Shown here: one piece after another, positions 1 to 9,828 of the stretch
How positions within the stretch are numbered: position 1 is the first letter of the stretch
Layout: each line of letters starts with the position of its first letter
Assembly: GCF_900116755.1 (NCBI RefSeq)
Contig: NZ_FPBY01000014.1
Location: 1 to 34,740 of the forward strand
DNA: 34,740 bases
Direction of reading: 5' to 3'
Source: Clostridium sp. DSM 8431
Lineage (GTDB): Bacteria; Bacillota; Clostridia; Clostridiales; Clostridiaceae
Notes under the pieces: generated by a model
Told to the model about the DNA's origin: nothing
Databases searched by the model: none
What the model saw: only the letters and a program-made list of their open reading frames with translations
Program-made: the position numbers and the translations under genes

Positions 1-137
1 AAGCCTTTAGATATCATAGCATTCATGATATTTTCTAAATGCTTTAACTGAGGATTTGTTAAGTAAAAATCAAAATTTAATTGATTAAAAAATTTGTATA
101 TTGATGGTTCGTTTGATATAATTGTGTTCTGAAACAT
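1..137 (-). CDS. Transposase, N-terminal fragment running off the left edge
   Basis: The minus strand reads an ATG at 137, preceded by AAGGAGAT at the right distance, then 45 codons to the window edge. The peptide begins MFQNTIISNEPSIYKFF and continues with a QLNFDFYLTNPQLKHLENIM-type segment. From memory, this resembles the start of DDE-type transposases that are common in clostridia. Only the N-terminus is visible, so no catalytic residue can be checked and the IS family is not assigned. Any terminal inverted repeat upstream of the gene could not be recognised. The RBS and start codon are intact, so the gene may be complete beyond the window. Confidence 0.6.
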   Translation of the reverse strand, partial: MFQNTIISNEPSIYKFFNQLNFDFYLTNPQLKHLENIMNAMISKG

Positions 138-278
138 TTATGTATCTCCTTGTTGAATTTTGTGTAGGAACTTAATTATAACAGAGATTTATCATAAATG
201 TTTTTTTATTTTATTCAGTTGTAAAATTATTCAAGCATTTTTGCACTATTATAGTATTTTAAATTATTTTGTTATAGT

Positions 279-307
279 TTTACATATTTTCAATTAAAGG
301 GTATTAT
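279..307 (+). promoter_or_regulatory. Predicted sigma-A promoter of the ABC exporter (pseudo)gene
   Basis: TTTACA (-35) is separated by 17 nt from TATTAT (-10), each 5 of 6 matches to consensus. The expected start of transcription is near 314, about 27 nt before the ATG at 341, and AAGGAG follows at 330-335. The promoter and RBS look intact although the coding sequence downstream is broken. Confidence 0.6.
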
Positions 308-340
308 AAAAGAAAAAATATATAAATTTAAGGAGTGAAT

Positions 341-1948
341 ATGAAGAACATTTATAAGATTATATTGGATTATTTAAAGAATAAGAAAGGTAAGTACATT
401 ATTAACAGTAGTTTTATTTCTTATTGGTGCTGTTTTAGCTATACTGCCAGCAAAGTTAACTCAGTACATTATTGATAATGGTTTTTGTAATAAGAATTTT
501 AAATTAATAGTTATATTATCAGTATTGTTATTGGTGATTTATGCTGGAAAAGTTTTTTGTGATTTTATGACTCAGAAGATTTTTATAAATTTAAGTACAG
601 AGCTTTTGAAAAAATTAAAAGATGAGATATATAGCGGAATTTTAACTCTAGATATGATATTTTTTAACAAGAATGAAAGTGGATATATAAATTCAATTGA
701 CAGCTTATTTTCTACTCAAACATTAAATATTTTATCATCAATAATTCAATTTATATTTGCTGTAGCCGTAGTTGTTTCAATAGATTGGCAATTTATGCTT
801 ATAATAGCCATACCAATTCCTATATTCTTCATAATAATAAAAAAGACAACTAAGGTTTTACAAGAACAAATACAAAAATCTTTAGATAGTTCAGCAGATT
901 ATTCAGGAAAGATAAATCAGTCAATATCGGGAATGGAAAATATAAAGACCCATTCTTTAGAAGAGAGTGAACATTATAGCTCTAAGATGATGAAGAATTC
1001 TAAAAAACAATCCAATACCTTTAACGGTTTTACTGGAGCTATAAGTTCATTAAATTATATACTTACTGTTTTTACTTATATATTAGGTGGATGGATTTTT
1101 ATACGTGGGAGAATTACTCTTGGTGAGTTTATGGCTATTTCAGCTTATGTTGGTAGGATATATCAGCCAGTGTTTACATACAGCAGTACAGTATTGATAT
1201 TGCAGCCAGCAATTATTTCACTAAAGAGAGCCAGTAACTTCTTTTTTTCAGAATTGTATCATGAAGATAATTCTGGAGACATTGAAATTGATAGTATTAG
1301 TGATATGAAATTTCAGGATGTAGCCTTTGGATATGAAGAAGGGAAAAAGGTAATTAATGATTTAAATTTTTCTATAGAAAGGGGAAGTAAGGTACTACTT
1401 CAAGATACAAATGGAAGTGGTAAAAGTACAATTATAAGATTAATACTTGGTTTGTATTCAGTGAACTCAGGAAAAATACTTGTTAATGGTATTGATATAA
1501 AAAAATTAAAAAGAAGTTCGTTAGTAAAGAATATTTCATATGCAGTTCAGAAAAACTTTGTATTTAATGAAGCATTGAAAAAAATATTTTGTCAGGTATA
1601 GATAGTTATGATGAGGAAAAGTATGAAAAAGTAATTAGGGCATTAGGATTAGATAAGGTAATAGAGAGAATTAATACAGAAAATGAAGGTACTATTGGAG
1701 AAGGGGGATGCAATATATCTGGAGGTGAAATGCAAAAGATAGCTCTTGCTAGAGTTTTAATTCAGGAAAATGATTTTGTTATATTAGATGAGGCTGCTAC
1801 ATATTTAGATGTGGAGTCGAAGGGATATATAAAGGATTATATTTTAGGAAGTGACAAGGGCTTTTTGATTGTTGATCATACTGGGTATTTTGATGATGTG
1901 TGTACAAAGAAAATAGTAATGGGGAAAGATGATAGTTACTATAATTAG
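341..1948 (+). pseudogene. ABC exporter (fused membrane and ATPase domains), two frameshifts
   Basis: An export-type half transporter of about 535 codons: a membrane domain of about six helices followed by an ATP-binding domain. The frame opens at ATG 341 (AAGGAGTGA RBS) and reads [17 protein letters not shown], then is lost near 383-400. There one extra base relative to an intact gene must be skipped to reach the next frame, which continues through the membrane domain. That frame reaches NGSGKST (Walker A, with the usual first Gly replaced by Asp: [10 protein letters not shown]). The frame is lost again at an A7 run (1578-1584), where one A appears to be missing. The last frame holds ISGGEMQ (signature) and FVILDEAATYLD (Walker B). 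Neither fragment could work alone, so this is most likely a pseudogene. Sequencing error in homopolymers, or slippage-based switching at the A7 run, are alternatives. The substrate is unknown. Confidence 0.85.
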
Positions 1949-2275
1949 ATAGTGTATAATACTAATAAAATTAAAAAAGCAAAAACTAAAGATGAACAGG
2001 ATTTTTATATGACTTTGTGTAATCTGGTTCTACTATTTGGTTAAAGAAATTATAGATTTTGAAAATGGAAAATAAAATGTATGTTAGCAAGTCTTCTATA
2101 ATTATAAATAAAGATAGTATTGATTTTAATGGCTATCTTTATTTATATAGCTTATAATGTTAGATAATTCAGGCTTAAGCGAAATGAGATGGCATAGTTT
2201 ATTTTTAAACATTAATAGAATAAATATGTTGAATATAGTAAAATAATAATGAATGAAACAAACTGGAGGAAGAAA
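1949..2275. other. Intergenic region with gene remnant and hairpin
   Basis: No complete gene is seen. A start-less reading frame ending at 2044 encodes KTKDEQDFYMTLCNLVL before a stop. Its composition looks protein-like, so it may be the tail of a decayed gene, but I do not recognise it with confidence. A 14-bp perfect inverted repeat lies further on (separate entry). I saw no convincing promoter for the downstream restriction operon. Confidence 0.4.
2104..2146. terminator. Hairpin with 14-bp perfect stem, probable terminator
   Basis: ATAAATAAAGATAG (2104-2117) is exactly complemented by CTATCTTTATTTAT (2133-2146) around a 15-nt loop. The stem is AT-rich and the 3' arm supplies the U-rich run. 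It could stop transcription in either direction. It separates the broken ABC exporter from the restriction operon. Confidence 0.5.
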
Positions 2276-3733
2276 ATGATTACAGGAGAATTAAGAAGTA
2301 AAATAGATAGAATATGGGAAACATTCTGGACTGGTGGTATTACTAATCCATTAGAAGTAATAGAACAATTTACATATCTTTTATTTATAAAAGACTTAGA
2401 TGATAATGAAATCATTGAAGAAAGTAATGCAGAATTACTTGGAATACCTTTTGAAGGAATGTTTCCAAGTGATAAACAATATTTGAGATGGAGTAAGTTT
2501 AAAAATGAAGAAGCAGGGGAAATGTATAGAATAATTTCTGAAGAAGTATTTCCTTTTATAAAGAATATTCATGGAGATAAGCAGTCTGCATATTCAAGAT
2601 ATATGGGAGATGCAATGTTTAAAATACCAACGCCACTTATGCTTTCAAAAATAGTTGATGCTATTGATAATTTAGATATGAGTGATAAGGATGCTAAAGG
2701 TGATCTTTATGAATACTTATTATCAAAAGTAGCTACAGCAGGAACAAATGGGCAGTTTAGAACTCCAAGACATATTATAAAGATGATGGCTGAGCTTATG
2801 AAGCCAACACCAGAGGACATAATAGTTGACCCAGCAATGGGGACAGCAGGATTCCTTGTTGGAGCAGAAGAGTATTTAAGAGAAAAACATAGTGACTTAT
2901 TCTTAGTACAGGGATTAAAAGATCATTTTAATAATAAGATGTTTAATGGATTTGATATGGATAGAACTATGCTTAAAATTGGAGCTATGAATATGATGCT
3001 TCATGGAGTTGATAATCCTAATATACAATATAAAGATTCACTTTCAGAAGTTAATACAGACAGTGAAGATTACACATTAATATTAGCTAACCCACCATTT
3101 AAAGGAAGCCTTGATTATGAAGCAGTAAGTGCTGATCTTTTAAAGACAACTAAAACAAAGAAAACTGAACTTTTATTCTTAGCATTATTCTTAAGAATAT
3201 TAAAAACAGGTGGTAGATGTGCATCTATAGTTCCAGATGGAGTATTATTTGGTTCAACAGGTGGACATAAATCAATAAGAAAAGAAATAGTAGAAAATCA
3301 TAAACTTGAAGCAATAATCTCTATGCCAAGCGGAGTATTTAAACCATATGCAGGAGTATCAACAGCAATAATGATATTCACAAAAACAGGTACAGGCGGA
3401 ACTGATAAAGTATGGTTCTACGACATGAAAGCTGATGGTCGCTCACTTGACGATAAGAGAAATCCCGTAGATGAAAATGATATTCCTGATATAATAGAAA
3501 GATTTAATAATTTAGATAAAGAAGTAGAAAGAAAAAGAACAGAACAAAGCTTCTTTGTAGATGTAGAAGAAATAAGAGAAAATGGATATGACCTTTCTAT
3601 AAATAAGTATAAGGAAATTGAATACGAAGAAGTGGTATATGATGAACCTAAAGTTATTTTGGAGAGAGTTAGAAAGCTTGAAGAGGAAATACAAGCTGGA
3701 ATAGATGAGTTAGAAAGAATGATTGGAGTATAG
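2276..3733 (+). CDS. hsdM: Type I restriction-modification DNA methyltransferase subunit HsdM
   Basis: N6-adenine methyltransferase subunit of a type I system. It pairs with HsdS to methylate the recognition site and with HsdR to restrict unmodified DNA. The 485-aa protein has an N-terminal HsdM helical domain (LRSKIDRIWETFW onward), the SAM-binding motif DPAMGTAGF at about residues 185-193 and the catalytic NPPF at about 272-275. The usual family length is about 480-530 aa. I chose ATG 2276 because GGAGGA sits 5 nt upstream. An in-frame ATG at 2249 would add nine residues but has no RBS. hsdS begins 2 nt after the stop, so the two are clearly co-transcribed. Nothing looks damaged. Confidence 0.95.
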   Translation: MITGELRSKIDRIWETFWTGGITNPLEVIEQFTYLLFIKDLDDNEIIEESNAELLGIPFEGMFPSDKQYLRWSKFKNEEAGEMYRIISEEVFPFIKNIHGDKQSAYSRYMGDAMFKIPTPLMLSKIVDAIDNLDMSDKDAKGDLYEYLLSKVATAGTNGQFRTPRHIIKMMAELMKPTPEDIIVDPAMGTAGFLVGAEEYLREKHSDLFLVQGLKDHFNNKMFNGFDMDRTMLKIGAMNMMLHGVDNPNIQYKDSLSEVNTDSEDYTLILANPPFKGSLDYEAVSADLLKTTKTKKTELLFLALFLRILKTGGRCASIVPDGVLFGSTGGHKSIRKEIVENHKLEAIISMPSGVFKPYAGVSTAIMIFTKTGTGGTDKVWFYDMKADGRSLDDKRNPVDENDIPDIIERFNNLDKEVERKRTEQSFFVDVEEIRENGYDLSINKYKEIEYEEVVYDEPKVILERVRKLEEEIQAGIDELERMIGV

Positions 3734-3735
3734 TC

Positions 3736-4926
3736 ATGGATTATAATGTATTTCAAAATAACAAAATATTAAAAAGTGTAAATGAAAATTTAAAATGGGA
3801 ATTATATAATTTGTTGGATATATTTGAAGATGATACTAAGAATGCAAGAAAAATAAAGAAAGAACAATATCTTGAAGAAGGTGAATATCTTATTATAGAT
3901 CAAGGACAATCAGAAATAGCAGGCTATACAAATGATAAAGATGGTATATATAAACAAGAATATCCATTTTTGATATTTGGAGATCATACACGAAGTATAA
4001 AATATATTGATGCTCCTATTTTTATTGGTGCTGATGGAGTTAAATTACTAAAGCCTAAATTAGATATAAAAAGATTTAATGTAAGATATGTTTATTATTT
4101 TTTGCAAAATGTAAAATTACCAAGTAATGGATACAGTAGGCATTTTAAGTATTTAAAACAAGTAGTTATTGCATTACCTATATTAGAACAACAAAATAAA
4201 ATAGTAAAAGTTTTAGACAAAGCCCAAGAATTAATAGATAAAAGAAAAGCTCAAATAGAAGCCTTAGATGAATTAGTCAAATCGAGATTTATTGAGATGT
4301 TTGGTAATGTTAATACCAACTCAAAAAATTGGGATTTAGTTAGTATGTATAAATTAATAGATGTTGTAGGTGGTTATGCTTTTAAGAGTACAGATTTTGT
4401 TGAAGAAGGTATTCCAGTGTTAAAAATAGGAAATATTAATGCGGGTTATTTTAAATCTACAAATTTAATGTTTTGGAAAAGAGATAATAGATTAAATAAA
4501 TATTTAATAAAACCTGGAGATTTAGTTATTTCTTTAACAGGAACTGTTGGCAAAAATGATTATGGTAATGTGTGCATTATGGGAAATGATTATAATGAAT
4601 ATTATTTAAATCAACGTAATGCAAAATTAGAAATACTATCTAATAATTCATTGAACAAATATTATTTAACTTATATATTAAAAGTGCCAGAGATAAAAAA
4701 AAGATTAACAGGAATTAGCAGAGGTGTGAGACAGGCAAACATAGCTAATAAGGATATTCTAAATTTAGAAGTTCCCATTCCACCAATTAATCTTCAAAAC
4801 CAGTTTGCAGATTTTGTTCAACAAGTAGATAAATTAAAACTTCAAATACAGGAAAGCTTAAAGGAATTAGAAGATAACTTTAATTCATTAATGCAAAGAG
4901 CATTTAAGGGTGAATTATTTAATTAA
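3736..4926 (+). CDS. hsdS: Type I restriction-modification specificity subunit HsdS
   Basis: Provides DNA sequence recognition for the HsdM/HsdR complex through two target-recognition domains. The 396-aa protein shows the expected layout. TRD1 covers about residues 15-145. A central coiled-coil spacer follows (LPILEQQNKIVKVLDKAQEL, then a helix ending in RFIEMFGN). TRD2 covers about 205-345 and starts with a VVGGYAFKSTDF motif typical of HsdS repeats. A second coiled coil (PIPPINLQNQFADFV onward) ends with AFKGELF. GGAG lies 8 nt before the ATG, inside the 3' end of hsdM. There is only one hsdS copy in the window and no inverted partial copy, so I see no sign of shufflon-type switching. The recognition sequence cannot be predicted from this. 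Confidence 0.93.
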   Translation: MDYNVFQNNKILKSVNENLKWELYNLLDIFEDDTKNARKIKKEQYLEEGEYLIIDQGQSEIAGYTNDKDGIYKQEYPFLIFGDHTRSIKYIDAPIFIGADGVKLLKPKLDIKRFNVRYVYYFLQNVKLPSNGYSRHFKYLKQVVIALPILEQQNKIVKVLDKAQELIDKRKAQIEALDELVKSRFIEMFGNVNTNSKNWDLVSMYKLIDVVGGYAFKSTDFVEEGIPVLKIGNINAGYFKSTNLMFWKRDNRLNKYLIKPGDLVISLTGTVGKNDYGNVCIMGNDYNEYYLNQRNAKLEILSNNSLNKYYLTYILKVPEIKKRLTGISRGVRQANIANKDILNLEVPIPPINLQNQFADFVQQVDKLKLQIQESLKELEDNFNSLMQRAFKGELFN

Positions 4927-4975
4927 GGTAATAAAAGATTTTTAGAATTAAATAGAAATGAGAGGTTATACATTA

Positions 4976-5308
4976 ATGAAAAAACTAAGAAGTAACTTAA
5001 GAAAAGAAGAAATCGCCATGTCTAAGGGATATATGAGATGGTATAGAGTTATAGAGGATGAAGTGAGATTATTTATAAATGAATCAGGAAAAAGTGATAA
5101 TAATACTTGTTTAAATAAGTTATATTATAGAGATAGCAGAGCAGAGTTATGTATCAATGATTATGAATATGCTAAGAATTTTTATGAAAAACATAAGCAT
5201 TTAACACCTAAACTTTTTGTTAAGCCAGATGCGGCTTCATTATATTGTGAATATGAAGTTCTTGAATGGGGATTAAATGAAAATGGAATTGAAATAAAAT
5301 TAGCATAG
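4976..5308 (+). CDS. Hypothetical protein between hsdS and hsdR
   Basis: Not recognised. About 110 aa, hydrophilic, mixed charge with many Tyr and Glu, no membrane segment and no motif I can name. It starts MKKLRSNLRKEEIAMSKGYM and ends EYEVLEWGLNENGIEIKLA. ATG 4976 is preferred because AGAGG lies 10 nt upstream. An in-frame ATG at 4958 has no RBS, and a further in-frame ATG at about 5018 is also possible. It is encoded inside the hsd operon, 49 nt after hsdS and 35 nt before hsdR, in the same orientation. A role in regulating or protecting the restriction system is conceivable but is inference from position only. Confidence 0.75.
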   Translation: MKKLRSNLRKEEIAMSKGYMRWYRVIEDEVRLFINESGKSDNNTCLNKLYYRDSRAELCINDYEYAKNFYEKHKHLTPKLFVKPDAASLYCEYEVLEWGLNENGIEIKLA

Positions 5309-5343
5309 ATAATTTTAAATAAATGGGGAGGGGTTAAGTATAA

Positions 5344-8300
5344 ATGTGTACTAATTTTGAGTTTCTAAAGTTCAAAAAGGAATTTTCAAGCTTCAGTAAT
5401 GCTTGTATTGAAGCAGAAAAAAGTATTGTAGTAAGCCCAGCTACAACAGCTATTTTAAGCAGGCGTGCATTAGAGCTTGCTGTTAAATGGGTTTATGCAC
5501 ATGATGATGATTTGAATTTGCCATATCAGGATCAAATAAGCAGTTTAATACACAATAACAGCTTTGTTGAACTTATTGATTCTGAAATGCTGCCAATGCT
5601 TAAGTACGTTATTAAGCTTGGAAATGTGGCTGTTCATACGAGTTCTAATATAAATAGAGAAGAGGCAGTTCTTTCTCTACATAATTTATATCAATTTATT
5701 AATTGGATTGATTATTGTTATGGTGAAGATTTTAAAGAAAAATCTTTTGATGAAAGTGCTCTTTTAAAGGCTGATGGAGAAAGTAGAACGAGACCAGATG
5801 AATTAAAGGATCTATATGACAGGCTGAGTTCTAAGGATAGAAAATTAGAAGAAATTATAAAAGAAAATGAAGAGCTTAGAAAAGAAATAACTGCTAAGAG
5901 AAAAGAAAATACTGAAAACTATGATTTTAAAGTTGATGAAATCAGTGAGTTTAAAACAAGAAAGATTTATATAGATGTAGAGTTAAAACTTGCAGGATGG
6001 GACTTTAAGAAGGATGTTAATGAAAAGGTTAAGCTTTTTGGAATGCCTAACAGCACAGAAAAGGGATATGCCGATTATGTTCTTTATGGAGATAATGGAA
6101 AGCCCCTTGCAGTAGTTGAAGCTAAGAGAGTAAGTGCTGATCCTAAAATAGGAGGAAATCAGGCTAAGCTTTATGCTGATTGTTTAGAAAAACAGTATGG
6201 TGTAAGACCAATTATATTCTATACTAATGGCTTTGAAACTTATATATGGGATGATTATAATGGTTATTCTGAAAGACCAGTTTATGGATTCTTCAAAAAG
6301 GATGAACTTCAATTAATGATAGATAGAAGAAGCAGAAGAAAGAGCCTTAAGAATATAACTATTAATGATGATATTTCAAATAGATATTATCAAAAAGAAG
6401 CTATAACAGCTGTTTGTGAAGACTTAGAAAAGCGAAAGAGAAAGTTCCTTCTTGTAATGGGAACTGGAACAGGAAAAACAAGAACTGCTATATCTATAGT
6501 TGATGTTTTAAGTAAAAATAACTGGATTAAAAATGTTTTATTTTTAGCAGATAGAACTGCTCTTGTAAAACAAGCTAAGAAGAATTTTTCTAAGCTTATG
6601 CCAGATTTATCTTTATGTAATTTATTAGATAGCAAGGATAAGCCAGAAGAATCAAGAATGATTTTTTCAACCTATCCAACTATGATGAATGCAATAGATG
6701 ATACAAAATCTAAAGATGGAAAGAGATTATTTACTTGTGGCCATTTTGACTTAATTATAGTAGATGAATCACATAGAAGTATCTATAAAAAGTATAAAGC
6801 TATCTTTGATTATTTTGATGCTTTATTATTAGGATTAACTGCTACTCCAAGGAATGAAATTGATAAGAATACTTATTCAATTTTTGATATGGAAAATGGT
6901 GTGCCTACATATGCATATGAACTTGAAAAAGCTGTTGAAGATGGATATCTTGTTGATTATAAAACATTAGAAATAAAATCTAAAATAATGGAAGATGGCA
7001 TTAAGTATGATGAATTATCTGAAGAGGATAAGGCAGAGTTTGAAGAAAAATTTGATGATGATGAAAATATAGATGAAGAAATAAGTAATATAGCAATAAA
7101 TGAATGGTTATTTAATGCTAATACTATTGACCTTGTTTTAAACAAGCTTATGGAAAAAGGATTACGAATTGAAGGTAATGAAAAGCTTGGAAAAACAATA
7201 ATATTTGCTAAAAATCATAGACATGCAGAAGCTATAAAAATGAGATTTGATAAGTTATTTCCTGAGCTTGGATCACATTTTGCAAAGGTTATTGATAATA
7301 GAGTGAAGTATGTGGACAAGTTAATAGATGATTTTTCAGATAAGGATAAGTATCCACAAGTTGCAATAAGCGTTGATATGCTTGATACAGGAATAGATAT
7401 ACCTGAAGTATTAAATCTTGTTTTCTTTAAAAAAGTAAGGTCAAAGACTAAGTTCTGGCAGATGATAGGTAGAGGAACACGATTATGTCCAGATTTAATG
7501 GGAGTTGGACAAGATAAAGAAGGATTTTTAATATTTGATTTTTGTAATAACTTTGAATTCTTTAGAGCTAATCCAAAAGGATATGAAGGTAATTTAGGAC
7601 AAACTTTAAGTGAGAGAATATATAACTTAAAAGTAGATTTGATAAAAGAACTTCAAGATATGAGATATGATGATGAAGAGTATATTAACTATAGAAAAGA
7701 ACTTCTAACAAATTGCTTGGATTCAATTAATATTTTAAATGAAGATAATTTCAGAGTAAGAATGAACTTAAAGTATGTTCATAAGTATAAAAATATTGAA
7801 GAGTGGAATAGTCTTGGTGTAGTTAGTACAAAGGAAATAAAAGAATATATTTCTCCACTTATAACATCTCTAAAAGATGATGAACTTGCAAAGAGGTTTG
7901 ACCTTGTTATGTATACAATTGAACTTGCAAGGCTACAAGGAAATAATGCTACAAAAATAATTAAGAGTGTTATAAAAACAGCAGAAAGTCTTGCTAAATT
8001 AGGAACAATACCTCAGGTTCAAGAACAAAAATATATTATAGACAAAGTTAGAACTGAAGAATTCTGGGAAGATGTAGATATATTTGAACTTGATGATGTG
8101 AGAGAAGCATTAAGAGAACTTCTTAAGTATCTACAAAGGGAAACTCAAACAATATATTATACTCATTTTGATGATATGATTATAGCAGAAGAATCACATG
8201 ATGCTATTTATAATGCAAATGATCTTAAAGACTATAGAAAAAAAGTTGAATATTATTTAAAAGAGCATGGTGATGAACTTGCTATATTTAAGCTTAAAAA

Positions 8301-8697
8301 TAATAAGCAGCTTACACAGCAGGATTTACAAACTCTTGAAACAATAATGTGGCAGAAGCTTGGTACACAAGATGATTATAAAAAAGAATTTGGTGAAATG
8401 CCTGTAAATAAGCTTGTAAGAAAGATGGTAGGTTTAGATAGAGCTGTAGCTAATGAAGTGTTCTCAGAATTTTTAAATAGTGAGAATTTAAATTCAAAGC
8501 AAATACATTTTGTAAAGTTAATAGTAGACTATGTTGTTGCAAATGGACTTATTGATGATAATAAAGTATTAATGGAAGACCCATTTAGAACAGTAGGAAG
8601 CCTTGCAGTATTATTTAAAGATAATATGAATGATGCTAAGAGTATTATAAGTAAAGTTAGTGAAATTAAGAAAAATGCAGAAATCATAGTATCTTAG
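5344..8697 (+). CDS. hsdR: Type I restriction endonuclease subunit HsdR with DUF4145-like N-terminus
   Basis: Motor and nuclease subunit that translocates and cuts unmodified DNA. In the 1117-aa protein, residues 1-130 look like a DUF4145 domain (SPATTAILSRRALELAVKWV). A charged coiled coil follows at about 150-195. The PD-(D/E)xK nuclease has D244 and the pair E259-x-K261 in VVEAKR. The SF2 helicase core shows GTGTGKT (K378), DESH (474-477), LTATP, and GRGTRL of motif VI. The C-terminal portion resembles the EcoEI-type HsdR C-terminal region. GGGGAGGGG precedes the ATG by about 8 nt. It is last in the hsd operon and is followed by a clear terminator. All catalytic motifs are present, so the enzyme looks functional. 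Confidence 0.95.
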   Translation: MCTNFEFLKFKKEFSSFSNACIEAEKSIVVSPATTAILSRRALELAVKWVYAHDDDLNLPYQDQISSLIHNNSFVELIDSEMLPMLKYVIKLGNVAVHTSSNINREEAVLSLHNLYQFINWIDYCYGEDFKEKSFDESALLKADGESRTRPDELKDLYDRLSSKDRKLEEIIKENEELRKEITAKRKENTENYDFKVDEISEFKTRKIYIDVELKLAGWDFKKDVNEKVKLFGMPNSTEKGYADYVLYGDNGKPLAVVEAKRVSADPKIGGNQAKLYADCLEKQYGVRPIIFYTNGFETYIWDDYNGYSERPVYGFFKKDELQLMIDRRSRRKSLKNITINDDISNRYYQKEAITAVCEDLEKRKRKFLLVMGTGTGKTRTAISIVDVLSKNNWIKNVLFLADRTALVKQAKKNFSKLMPDLSLCNLLDSKDKPEESRMIFSTYPTMMNAIDDTKSKDGKRLFTCGHFDLIIVDESHRSIYKKYKAIFDYFDALLLGLTATPRNEIDKNTYSIFDMENGVPTYAYELEKAVEDGYLVDYKTLEIKSKIMEDGIKYDELSEEDKAEFEEKFDDDENIDEEISNIAINEWLFNANTIDLVLNKLMEKGLRIEGNEKLGKTIIFAKNHRHAEAIKMRFDKLFPELGSHFAKVIDNRVKYVDKLIDDFSDKDKYPQVAISVDMLDTGIDIPEVLNLVFFKKVRSKTKFWQMIGRGTRLCPDLMGVGQDKEGFLIFDFCNNFEFFRANPKGYEGNLGQTLSERIYNLKVDLIKELQDMRYDDEEYINYRKELLTNCLDSINILNEDNFRVRMNLKYVHKYKNIEEWNSLGVVSTKEIKEYISPLITSLKDDELAKRFDLVMYTIELARLQGNNATKIIKSVIKTAESLAKLGTIPQVQEQKYIIDKVRTEEFWEDVDIFELDDVREALRELLKYLQRETQTIYYTHFDDMIIAEESHDAIYNANDLKDYRKKVEYYLKEHGDELAIFKLKNNKQLTQQDLQTLETIMWQKLGTQDDYKKEFGEMPVNKLVRKMVGLDRAVANEVFSEFLNSENLNSKQIHFVKLIVDYVVANGLIDDNKVLMEDPFRTVGSLAVLFKDNMNDAKSIISKVSEIKKNAEIIVS

Positions 8698-8734
8698 AGT
8701 AAAATATTAACATGTATTAACGGATAGAAATAGA

Positions 8735-8775
8735 TAAAGCAGATACTTGATTATGAGTATCTGCTTTATTTTAAT
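8735..8775 (+). terminator. Rho-independent terminator of the hsd operon
   Basis: TAAAGCAGATACT (8735-8747) pairs perfectly with AGTATCTGCTTTA (8756-8768) around an 8-nt loop and is followed by TTTTA. Confidence 0.85.
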
Positions 8776-8847
8776 ATACAAATATACTTATGAATGATAA
8801 AATATATACAATATAAACATACTTGCCCAAAAAGGAGAGATTAAGAT

Positions 8848-9774
8848 ATGTCAAAGAAAAAGTTTTATGCTGTAAAGGTAGGGAGAAAAAATGGTATATT
8901 TACCACATGGGCTGAATGTTTAGCAAGTGTTTCTGGATATTCAAAGGCAAAATTTAAAGGTTTTGAAACAAAAGAAGATGCAGAAGCTTATATGAATAAC
9001 TTAACTGTTGAAAAGAAAAAAGTAAAAGATATTATAAAGAGCATTCATGAATCAGAAGACGATAAGGCAATATACTATGCAGTTAAGGAAGGTAGAAAGA
9101 TTGGCTTATATAGTACTTGGGAAGAATGTAAAGAACAGATTAATGGTTATTCAGGAGCTGAGTATAAAAAAGTTAAAGGTAAAATAGCAGCACTTAAATA
9201 TATAAATCCTAATTTGATTGTAAAGAGTGATAAGAAGGCTTCATCAAAAACTAAGAGTAAAACAGTAGTTAAAAAAGGATATGATGTAAAACCTATAAAG
9301 AGTACTGCAAAGGTTAAAAGAACAGGAGAATTTATAGATCCTAAAGTTATAAAAGAGAAATATGAATTTGTAGCATTTGTTGATGGGAGCTATGACAGGT
9401 TTACTAAGACATATGGGTCAGGAGTTATAGTTTTAAGAGACAATGATTTATATGATACATATTCAAAATCAGGGTATGATAAATGGGATCAGTGGAACAT
9501 AGTTGGAGAATTAGAAGCAACTAAACTTGCTATAAAGAAAGCAAGAGAAGAGGGAGCAAAGAATATTGCTATATATCATGATTTAAAGAATATATCTTTA
9601 TGGGCGGCAGGTGAATGGAAAGCAAAGAATGAATATACCCAAGAGTATGTTAGATTTATAGAAAAGGCTAGCAAAGAACTGAATATTTATTTTATTAAGG
9701 TTAAAGGACATAGCGATGATTTTTATAATGATTTAGCTGATAAAGCTGCTAAAAAAGCAATTTTTATAAAGTAG
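8848..9774 (+). CDS. Ribonuclease H with two viroplasmin-like N-terminal repeats
   Basis: Degrades RNA in RNA-DNA hybrids. The 308-aa protein carries two N-terminal repeats of the caulimovirus viroplasmin / RNase H1 hybrid-binding type: KKFYAVKVGRKNGIFTTWAE at about residues 4-23, and YYAVKEGRKIGLYSTWEEC at about 76-94. A basic Lys/Ser/Thr-rich linker (about 127-160) leads to an RNase H fold. The catalytic acidic residues are readable: D179 (FVDGSYD), E221 (GELEA), D245 (YHDLKN) and D285 (NDLADKAAK), with H278 in KGHSDD. AAAGGAGAG precedes the ATG. The gene is flanked by terminators on both sides and appears to be its own transcription unit. Two hybrid-binding repeats, where one is usual, is mildly uncommon. 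Confidence 0.92.
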   Translation: MSKKKFYAVKVGRKNGIFTTWAECLASVSGYSKAKFKGFETKEDAEAYMNNLTVEKKKVKDIIKSIHESEDDKAIYYAVKEGRKIGLYSTWEECKEQINGYSGAEYKKVKGKIAALKYINPNLIVKSDKKASSKTKSKTVVKKGYDVKPIKSTAKVKRTGEFIDPKVIKEKYEFVAFVDGSYDRFTKTYGSGVIVLRDNDLYDTYSKSGYDKWDQWNIVGELEATKLAIKKAREEGAKNIAIYHDLKNISLWAAGEWKAKNEYTQEYVRFIEKASKELNIYFIKVKGHSDDFYNDLADKAAKKAIFIK

Positions 9775-9828
9775 ATAGATGTAGAATTGTAACTGCTGAT
9801 AAATTAAACAAATAGAGGATTAGAAATT

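Noticed and set aside
1967-2044. Start-less frame containing KTKDEQDFYMTLCNLVL
   Set aside because: Looks protein-like but has no start, no RBS and no family that I can name, so it is mentioned only within the intergenic entry.
3736-4926. Phase-variable hsdS (shufflon)
   Set aside because: Only one hsdS, no inverted partial copy and no recombinase next to it.
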